Assembly: GCA_945910005.1 (NCBI GenBank)
Contig: OX246745.1
Coordinates: 15,574,006-15,638,005 of the forward strand
Reading direction: 5' to 3'
Source: Isoperla grammatica
Taxonomy: Eukaryota > Arthropoda > Insecta > Plecoptera > Perlodidae
Length of the DNA: 64,000 nt
The stretch's first letter is position 1. Every line of letters begins with the position of its first letter. Positions 55,854 through 64,000 of this stretch are shown piece after piece. Below the pieces are notes generated by a model. It was not told where the DNA came from. It searched no databases and saw only the letters and a program-made list of their open reading frames with translations. Position numbers and translations under genes: made by a program.

Positions 55854-56090
55854 TGTTCTGAATCGGCCTTGTTGATTCTGGCATTTGTCCGCAGGTGTTC
55901 GCACTGTCCAATCACTGATTCATATGTTTCTTATTTGAAATATCGATCTTTAATTGGTTATCGCTCACTCGTCGATGGTGTTCGAAGCCTACAGGGTTGG
56001 TTCAGTCACTTTCAATTAAAGTCCCCCACTGCAAATCAGTTTAGTTACTGAGTGGGTAGACTCTAAATGTGAATTTATTTATTTATTTAT
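55854..56090 (+). repeat. 230-bp direct repeat C, copy 2
   Basis: Matches 52904-53140 in the same orientation. It abuts the inverted arm at 56090. Confidence 0.85.
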
Positions 56091-56857
56091 TTAATCTGCC
56101 CGAGTACATAGAGATGACAGTTATTACAATATGTTACTTAATAAGCTCTTCAAAAGTGATCCAAAACTCAGGTTCTCTTATAAATCGATACTATGTTTGA
56201 AATTACGTATTTACGAATGAAAGCCGCTGGTTCTTACGTAATTATCTCGAAATCTATTGTATATCACGCAGGTATGGTCATATACTTAAAGGAGATGTAA
56301 TTGAGATTAATAGGAAGGAATCGCATTAAATAAATATACTCATGTTCTCTTACAAAATATTGTTTAAAAATTGAAATTGATTGGCATTAATTATTCTTTG
56401 TATCTTTTCAATAAAATGTATTATATAAATATTTTTTCATAGGAAACCTGCCCTGGATAATGTATGTAATGTAAGGGAAGGGCAAGGTTAATGGACTGAT
56501 CTTCGTGATTATTGAATGTAACTCTTGTAATTGTAATACATTCTGAGTTACGCAGAGGGTTGTATTATGAATGCTTCACTAATTGCAGTATCACTCTTAA
56601 CCACATGAATGTTTTCAAGAACACATTTCTATTCGGGAAACACTCTCGTCGGTAGATGTGTTTCTTGTGAAATGCAGAAATTTAAAAACCATCCCCGACT
56701 GGGAATACATGAATGTGTGGTAGCCAGCCACCAAAGTCGTAGCTCCCAATTTAGATTTGTCTATAATATATCGATCATCCGCCTTCTGGGCACATTGTCT
56801 CTAGACATGTGTGGACACGTGGACAGTGATAAGTGCGTAGGATACCTCCCTGTCACG

Positions 56858-56930
56858 TGCAGACAGCCGTGTTGCCAAGCGTGCAGACAGCGGCGTTGCC
56901 AGGCGTGCAGACAGCGGCGTTGCCAGGCGT
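56858..56930 (+). repeat. 24-bp tandem repeat, 3 copies
   Basis: GTGCAGACAGCGGCGTTGCC plus AGGC is repeated three times, the first copy being diverged. The surrounding frame (56609-56995) is open but shows no domain and has no splice context. Confidence 0.85.
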
Positions 56931-56999
56931 ATGTAACAACGCTCGTACGCTCGCCGGCTAGATATATTATAAATGTTGTTTACCAGGATATGTAACTTG

Positions 57000-57315
57000 A
57001 ATGGAGGTCTGACGTCCTATGCTCGTTCCTTGATGGCCGCCATTTTGTACGATTGCCTGTTTGTTGACACTTTAACAAAGATATTATTGTCTTTGTTTCT
57101 AACACTCTTTTACCATGTTTTCAACTTCATTGTGTCTTTCACTGGCATTTTTGTACTTTTTCGTTTGTTATTGTACTTATTTTATGAAGTATTGTCACAA
57201 ACACATGTGTAATGTGTGTTCTTTGTGCTTGTTTCTGTGATTTTATTGTTATGTTTATTATTTCACGCCAAATGGCAGAATACGCTGTATGTGAAATATT
57301 GAATAAATAAATTAT
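57000..57315 (+). repeat. LINE-like 3' UTR copy
   Basis: It ends CGCCAAATGGCAGAATACGC, TGTATGTGAAATATTGAAT and an AATAAATAAATTA tail, and matches 19184-19412 in inverted orientation over at least 200 bp. Upstream, GGAGGTCTGACGTCCTATGC may be part of the same element. Confidence 0.65.
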
Positions 57316-57714
57316 AAAAATAGAAAATGTGCGTGTTCCGTGTGTTATATACATATCGCCTGACGTCTGTCATTGATATTGATGGCTAAACAAGAAGGTA
57401 CGTGAGTATGGACATAAAATAGTCTCTCAAATATTGAAAACAATAATTATTATACTTAAGGTGAAATATGGCCGAATATTCCATTGTTGCGTCTCAAAAG
57501 AGAACACGTTTTGTGCGTCTAGATAGTAGTGTGAGCTACGTATCTTGGTAACAATGTATGTCTATTGGCACGTAAATCAATAGACGGACAAAACTTGTCC
57601 ATTATACATATACTCGAACTACTCTCATGCACTAATCACATTATTGTTTCGCTGAATCTAATTTACGAATCAACAGGCATCATATTATGTTGATGAGAGA
57701 TAACGGAAAGAGAT

Positions 57715-57815
57715 AGTGGTACGTATAGCACACGAGGCTCAACTTTGGAGGTCGCTGGTTCGATAACCCCTACTGGTAATCCTGATTAAAGGATTTTCTA
57801 AGATTTTGCTCAGTC
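57715..57815 (+). mobile_element. tRNA-derived SINE, family A, second copy
   Basis: TAGTGGTACGTATAGCACAC (A-box-like) and GAGGTCGCTGGTTCGATAAC (B-box) are followed by GGTAATCCTGATTAAAGGAT and TTTCTAAG. The post-tRNA part corresponds to that of 22322-22432 (reverse strand). Confidence 0.5.
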
Positions 57816-60800
57816 ACAAGATGAATGTTTTGATGTTCGTTTTTATTTATTTTTTGTTTTTAACAGATCTGTTAATGTCTGATAGAAAAAAAGTAGGTAA
57901 ATTTACACTGACGTGCCTAACAACCATAATATGATCATTCATTTAATTTAGCTTATATCTATAGAAATTAATAGAGGAACTTTCTGGTTGAACCTTATTC
58001 TCTGAATTAAGGTGGTTCTAGTTGGGTTTTCACTTACATGTTCTGAATGAAGCTGAGCCCATATTGAGGCAACCTGTATTGAGCATGTAGACATTAAGCC
58101 TTGCTGCGAATTGCTTCAGCTTAAGGTATAGCTGCTGTAGGGCTGTAGTCTCTCGCGAGACGAGTCACATTAAGTGCATACATTGATTAGTCGATAATGC
58201 TCTCGTGCCTTAACGTGGGAATGCACGTATAACTCGAACCGTGCTTAATAAAACAGAATATATCACTATACCAGAGGGCGCGCCAACAACACCGATAAAC
58301 TTAGTGGTAATAAAACATAAGCGTTTCATCTGATAATAAAAACATTCTGCCCAGGAATACAATAACAGCGCTTTAGGTTTACATATATATACACTCCATT
58401 CTGTTTTTGATCATTCCTTTACGCACCCTTAGTCCATTAGGCAGCGCCAGCGATGATAATATGAAGTAAAGAGCAGTGATATCAACACGTGCTATAGATA
58501 AATACATTTGTATTTTATCGTCTACCCACACACTTGTAGGAACTGATTTTGATATACGTCGCAGACGCCAGTACTATACAGATAGATTTAAATCAGTTTT
58601 CAAACCTTGGACCTTCTGCATCGGAAGCAGGAATACCGAATAACCCCATATAAAACCAACGAGCTAAATTCCAAATACTAAACACGTGCTTGCTTAGTTG
58701 CATATTTCTTGTTTTGTTTTTGTTCTCTAAATTTCCTGACGTGACACTTTAAATGATGAGAATGATGAGAAAATGATGAGAAATGATGAGACTGCTCGGC
58801 AACAAATTAAAACACAAGTGAGGAGCATAGTCGCTAAATTCAACATGCCCACAAAGTTAAACGTATCAATTCTTTCTTAATAATATGGCATCGCATGCTT
58901 GAACTGAGCTATATTTTCTATCTGGTATTTAGTTCACAATGAAGCCTACCTTTATCAATACAATCTTATTGTGTTGATAATGCTAATGTGGCGTTTTGAA
59001 TCAAAATGCAACCAACACGTCTACCTTTATTTATTTTTATAATAAGTGTTTTGGCCTTTTTGGTCTCGATTTTATTTGCGTTTTACATTGTGTGCAACAA
59101 GTATGTTTTATACACCTAAAGTTAAATTGCAAATCGCAAAATGAAGCCTCCCCTGTCGTGTTACGTCAGCTTCTTCCTATTTAAGTCGAAGCGACTTTAT
59201 GAAGTTATTAGAGCTTCAGCGATTTCTAGAAGAAGATTATTTACAATCACTAGACAGTGCACACTACCAGTTACCTGTAAGTACAGCTATTCCACTGGAA
59301 GCAATAGGAGAATTGTGAAGGGAAGGTTAATTAAAATAAACAAGACGAACTACATTCAATTGGTTTTATTGGTTATGAGTTGTGGGGGATTTTGTCACAA
59401 ACAAATACACTAATTAATATTATGCAACTATATTAACTAAGTTCACAATTAACGTCAAACAATTTTAAAGTTATTCTTTAAAAGCTGATACAATAATGCA
59501 AGTATGGAAGTCTGTCATGGTTAGTACATAGTATCCATTGTTCTTGTAAAACCTTACTATCATATGAGATACTATTGTCATTTTAATTCGCCTTTTATTA
59601 ATCATAACGAATATTAAGCTTTGATAAACAATTATTATATCACGAACAGTTTTACGCACAAGAGTTACCAGATAAAACAAATTCTGAGTCACTACTTATT
59701 GAGTTATTGATCACAACAAATACTTAGGTTGTTACTTGTTAGCTATTTAACTAGTTGTGTTAGGTATACTCCCTATTAGTGTATATTTTCGGAATTATTG
59801 AAATTATGTTGGATGAATGATATGTTCGGGTTTTAGGGAAATTGTGTAATATACTTGTATAATGCATCAGTAGATAATAACAATTAAAATATATTGTTTT
59901 CAAATAGATATTTAGGCAATAAATACCTGACAGCAGTTCTGCCAACATTATATTAATTAGGTTTTCATATTGTTATTGATAATTTGCCATCCGTTCCCAC
60001 CGCAATAGAAATACGTAGTTTTATTTCCGTCCATTGGACTCTAATACGCATCTTAATAAGTAATCGGCTCGAAACGATCTATTATTTAGTTTCATGCCAA
60101 ACCAAACGTGATTTGGTTAATTCTGTTACGATGTTTTTATGATCTCTCGATACAATACAAAACTTCATTCTCAAACACATCCATACAATGAGTTTAGTTT
60201 ACATTTATTGGTTTATATTCATATAGATTTAGCACATTTGTTTATTGGTAATACTCAGATGGGGAGGACTTGATGGTTGGGCTCAGTAAACCACCAAACC
60301 GTCGTCATCTTTATACTAACAAGTAAAATGCACAATGCTAATTATTCAAAGCTCGACATAAGCGTATACACAGCTGGCATATCGTCTTGCACAAACCAAC
60401 ATTCATATGCACACATTTATTTTATAAATAAATACAGATTATGTACAATAAAACCCATAGAAAATATTTATATTGTCTTCCCTGTAGCGAGATCACTCTA
60501 GCTTTACAACTTCTTAATTTGAAACAATTTCCTACTTGAAAAATCTTTTCTAATCTCACCTGGGGCACTTTTTGGTAACTACGCTTCTTAAATAGCTTAG
60601 GCCCTAATAAGTCTTCTATGCGAACATTTCTCAACCTTCACAAACAAGGTCTCCAACGCGATATTATTACAATCTAAGACCTGTCTAACAACTAAATTGA
60701 AGACCACGTTTATAATTGCGTTGTTAAACACTTCTATTGATAAAACCAAGTGCAGTATTGGTCTTGGCTCGTGATACCCTTAGTCTGGGTTGAAATCATA

Positions 60801-61630
60801 ACTGAAGCATTCCTGTGTTACTAACGAATCATGACTTTAGGTCCCACAATTCACCAGCATATTCTCCTTAAAGGCATTCGTTTGATTTAATAAATCCTTT
60901 TCTTATCACTCTCCAAGAATGGTCGACCTGTAGAAAGTAATGCGCACCTCGTGATACAGTAAGATACATCAACAGCCGACTCAGGTCGACATCTACAACG
61001 GTCCACGAGGACCCCCAATATGCAACTATAGGCTAAATAAATGTGTATTTGCCTATCAGCATTTGTTTTCTCTTGAAACGACTAATTTATAACATTCAAC
61101 ATATAATGAAACAACAAATACTTGTATTATAAGGGTGTCAATGCCCTTGATTGCTCCTCAACTGGCCACATACAATAGGATTGTGGATAACATGGAACCA
61201 ACAACATTAATTCCGGCTATATTTAACTGTATCAAATGGTTACCGGTACAATGCTTTAACATTAGAATCGATCGGGTGTACAAGAACACAATATCATAAA
61301 TTGAAGAGCTTCAACTATCATTTGACAAACTTGTGAACATGCAGGCAGAACAAACAGTTTCCAAGACGTATTTGCATGTTGCCAAAGGAACACTGACACG
61401 AAAATAATGATTTGTGATAAAATCTTCAACTAAAAGTCCCTTTTTTGTAATCGTCGTTCTTCGTTTTCTAAGATTGTCAAGTTCCGTACAATTTTTATAA
61501 TATTATGATTTCTTTTTTTTTTTTTACAAAATGTGTCATGTTACTGAGGGCCAACCGCGATTGTACAAATTCAATTAAACTTCTCATTACAATAAGTTTA
61601 AACCTTAGAAATATCGTAAACATCTTTGGC
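57816..61630. other. intergenic stretch, nothing recognised
   Basis: AT-rich DNA with scattered short open frames on both strands that lack family motifs or splice context. A minor ATGATGAGA repeat occurs at 58755-58792. Confidence 0.35.
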
Positions 61631-61638
61631 AACGCTAC

Positions 61639-62247
61639 TTAAAGTGTGTTCTTCAAATGTATCCGAACGATCAGAGCACGCTAGCACTGGTCCTTTAATG
61701 AATCCGAGCATTCTTTTAATGCCGAGCAGATCTGTCGAGCTGGCTTGCAATGCTCGGGATTTGATATCAGATTTACAGAGCAGATCAAAGATGGCGTCAA
61801 TATCGTACTACAGCTGAAACGTTCAGAGCATAAATATAACCTCGAAATTGTCGACAGTCATGTAGGATGTCCAATTCTTTTGAGGATAATCTTTGTTCGA
61901 CTCATCGACGGGGCAAAATATAATCTTAAACGTCACAATAGAAGTGGCATTAGGAATGCAAGATGGTACGTGGAATTTATTAGTATGGTTGTTGTATTAT
62001 TCTAGCTTTGGATATAAAAAGTATCTAGGCTAGCATAGGCCTTCCCTAGGCCTAGGGCGTACCCAATTTGGGTGTTTTTTTGTTTGCTTTTTAATTGCCT
62101 GTTTGCCATCTTGTCAACAACCACGAAATTCCCGCCTTCTTTAGAACACTGAAGTATTCTTTTAATCAGATGACGATCGGGAAATCTGTGACGTCACCAA
62201 GCACGATCGATCAGATTTACAGAGCCATTTAAAGAACACACTCTTAA
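61639..62247. mobile_element. TTAA-flanked TIR element, about 600 bp
   Basis: TTAA at 61639-61642 is followed by AGTGTGTTCTTCAAATG. CATTTAAAGAACACACTC is followed by TTAA at 62244-62247. The termini are inverted with one insertion/deletion and one substitution. TTAA duplication fits Kolobok or piggyBac; the GAGTG start (not CCC) favours Kolobok. There is no transposase. Confidence 0.6.
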
Positions 62248-62249
62248 AG

Positions 62250-63480
62250 TCTTCTGCTAAGAAAAACAGAAAGTTCTCACTTCACTTATCAAGAAACGTG
62301 ACTCAAATCCTCTGAAGAAAACGATGTTGGCCAAATGATAGTGAACCTTATACTCATAACTATTAACATGTAATTCTTTCTACACAAATATAATTTATCC
62401 GCTTGATCTACATTAATGGGCCACTAATTTAATTGCATATATGTGTAACCTATACATAAGCGGCGTCTAATACAGTTGTCAGTCGTAATTTTTAGAACAT
62501 TTATCAACACTGATAGGATAAGTTTCTGGGTACCTCGACGAAAATGAAATTAACGTGATTTTACATCCACGTTTTAGGCATTTACAGTTATTGTGTCAGG
62601 TTTTGATGAACATACAGGAAACAACAACTATATTTATTACTGCCTCTATTCTTACAGTTTCCAGTAAACAAAGCAGCCATTAAGTATGTAGGCCAAGATA
62701 TTACACATTGTTAGTTTAAGGTAGATATACAACCTACACCAAAGACAATTGTGTTTTTATATTGACATTTGGAAATATTACTGCAAGTAGACAATTTCAG
62801 TTAAGCAATGCAAGAGACCTCTTGTTAATAATGATGAAACATTATTTTTCATACATATTTTTCTTCATCCAAAGTTTCGTAATAAATCTACCTAGATGAT
62901 TCCATACAATTTATTAAATGTTAGAATTCTCCCACATACGCAATACCGACGTTGATTATTCAATGAATTTCATTTTCCTTGCTAACAATTTAACTATAGA
63001 TATTTCCCCCAAAACAGGTAGTTGCTAAACATCAGTGTAGCGCCCGCTTCTTAACCGTAAACAACAAACCTATCAAGAAAATATTTATGGTAATTTGACG
63101 CTCAATATACTAGTTTTTGAATTGACTTTTCAATTATATACATTTACCGACAATGTGGCCATTACATTTCATAATGCCCTTAATACACAATACAATTCAA
63201 TCATTTTTCCCAAAGTTCTAACGCTAACTTATACATATTTTTAGTGGCGTCATACAAAGAATGTATTACCGAAATAATACACCATATAATTTATTTTGGC
63301 CTGTTGTTGCATTCACAAATTTCCTACAAAGCAACTAGTGGATCGTTGAATACAATGGGAATCTTAGTTCCATGTATACATTTTTGATTGTTATTTATGA
63401 TCAACACTATTTTTAATTTTTTCTGTACGAAAATATCTGGAGATGAGTATCTCGGATTAAAAACAATTCTTTTTTTTTTT
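62250..63480. other. 3' flank of the muscarinic receptor gene
   Basis: AT-rich; on the - strand this is downstream of the receptor stop codon and is likely to include its 3' UTR. A poly-T run at 63470-63481 lies just before the stop. No distinct signal is asserted. Confidence 0.35.
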
Positions 63481-63485
63481 TTAAC

Positions 63486-64000
63486 TTACGTCATATGTAA
63501 ATCACCTTTCAAAATCCGTGTAAAAGTTTTTTTGAATTGTTGGTTGGCCATCGCGTAACAAAATGGATTCATGGGACTGTTAGCGTAGCATAAGAAGTAA
63601 GAAAACATAAATAAATGACTATTAGTACAAGGTGGAACAGCACAAAACCCCTCAACTAACGCTAGGACATGATACGGAGTCCAACAAGCGACAAAAGCTC
63701 CCAAAATGAACGAAATCGTTCTGAAGGCCTTCCTTGCACGATTTTCTGATTTCGATTTTTGTCTCCCTGCTCCCAATGATTCTTTCTTCTTCCTTCTAAC
63801 TCTAAAACGTTTGCCAATGGCTTTAACGAAGGCCTTTTTTGACTCTCGCTTTTGGAAATTCGTTTCACTCTCTTCTAAAATCGGCTTCTCTAAGACACCG
63901 GAGAGCCTTCTGGATGTTTTGGACTTGACATGATCTGCTGACGTTGATGGCACCGCTTGCCCATCACTGCTATCCATTGCCATAATGTCCTTCGACTTAC
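63486..64000 (-). CDS. muscarinic acetylcholine receptor (mAChR-B/GAR-2-like), C-terminal exon, partial
   Basis: A class A GPCR fragment whose frame is open to the window edge. In order: a Ser/Lys-rich third intracellular loop ([14 protein letters not shown] ... [11 protein letters not shown]), [19 protein letters not shown] leading into TM6 with the [11 protein letters not shown] motif, a short loop with two cysteines (GFCAVPPC), TM7 with [20 protein letters not shown] (the NPxxY motif as NPFCY), then FKKTFTRIL and a short tail ending at a TAA. The WTPY and LCYxNSxxNPxCYA...FKKTF signatures are those of muscarinic receptors; '[20 protein letters not shown]' is closest to the invertebrate mAChR-B/GAR-2 class, which couples to Gi/o. 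The start lies outside the window, and an internal ATG at 63983 is not the start. The acceptor, if any, is beyond 64000. Confidence 0.88.
   Translation of the reverse strand, partial: KSKDIMAMDSSDGQAVPSTSADHVKSKTSRRLSGVLEKPILEESETNFQKRESKKAFVKAIGKRFRVRRKKKESLGAGRQKSKSENRARKAFRTISFILGAFVACWTPYHVLALVEGFCAVPPCTNSHLFMFSYFLCYANSPMNPFCYAMANQQFKKTFTRILKGDLHMT

Larger units (their letters stand above)
53760..56345. mobile_element. fold-back-like element with tandem repeats in its inverted arms
   Basis: The end of the array plus 55200-55280 (CACTTTTGAAGAGC ... ACTCGGGCAGATT) is repeated in inverted order at 56090-56345 (AATCTGCCCGAGTACATAGA ... CGCATTAAATAAATATACTC), which carries one further array unit. 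The roughly 810-bp core (55281-56089) contains a tRNA-like segment and direct repeat C copy 2. Long inverted arms made of tandem repeats resemble FoldBack/Galileo-type transposons. No transposase is visible and no target duplication was established. Confidence 0.5.

Noticed and set aside
56609..56995. 128-codon Cys-rich frame
   Set aside because: The Cys/Arg-rich part comes from a 24-bp DNA repeat; no signal peptide or splice context.

Overview
The window is AT-rich metazoan nuclear DNA. It shows small exons bounded by GT/AG splice sites, long introns, many transposons with recognisable target-site duplications, 5S- and tRNA-derived SINEs, and microsatellites. Gene content is ATIC, a sclerostin/DAN-type cystine-knot BMP antagonist and an invertebrate-type muscarinic receptor. 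Together with the abundant palindromic word TAGGCCTA, an R4/Dong non-LTR element and a Harbinger element with a CTG target duplication, this suggests an invertebrate, most plausibly a marine deuterostome such as an echinoderm. That placement is inference; no species marker was seen.

Layout. (1) 583-13510, + strand: nine exons of ATIC (bifunctional PURH), complete except for the short first exon. Its introns carry LINE remnants, a piggyBac-like and other TIR elements, a 5S-rRNA-derived SINE, a TIR element filled with a 177-bp tandem array, and a long palindromic element. (2) 13.5-18.6 kb: intergenic, with pieces of the Dong 3' UTR, a nested 618-bp hAT-type element and a MITE. (3) 18680-27416 (possibly to about 29.9 kb), - strand: a two-coding-exon sclerostin/SOSTDC1-like gene. 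Its 8.2-kb intron holds a 1.4-kb minisatellite. (4) About 31.35-35.85 kb, - strand: an apparently full-length R4/Dong-clade retrotransposon with an intact 1168-codon ORF, sitting in a TAA microsatellite. (5) 42968-52717: a 9.75-kb Harbinger transposon with both TIRs, a CTG duplication, a spliced Myb-like gene (+) and a spliced DDE transposase gene (-) arranged tail to tail. The transposase has an apparent 1-nt frameshift. (6) About 52.9-56.35 kb: a fold-back-like cluster of 174-bp tandem repeats and inverted arms. (7) 56.4-63.4 kb: mostly unrecognised, with LINE and SINE pieces and a TTAA-flanked element. (8) 63486-64000, - strand: the 3' coding end of a muscarinic acetylcholine receptor (mAChR-B/GAR-2 type) that runs off the window.

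The three host genes are functionally unrelated (purine synthesis, secreted signalling antagonist, neurotransmitter receptor). Most of the window's structure comes from layered transposon insertions, whose relative order can often be read from interrupted repeats and target duplications.
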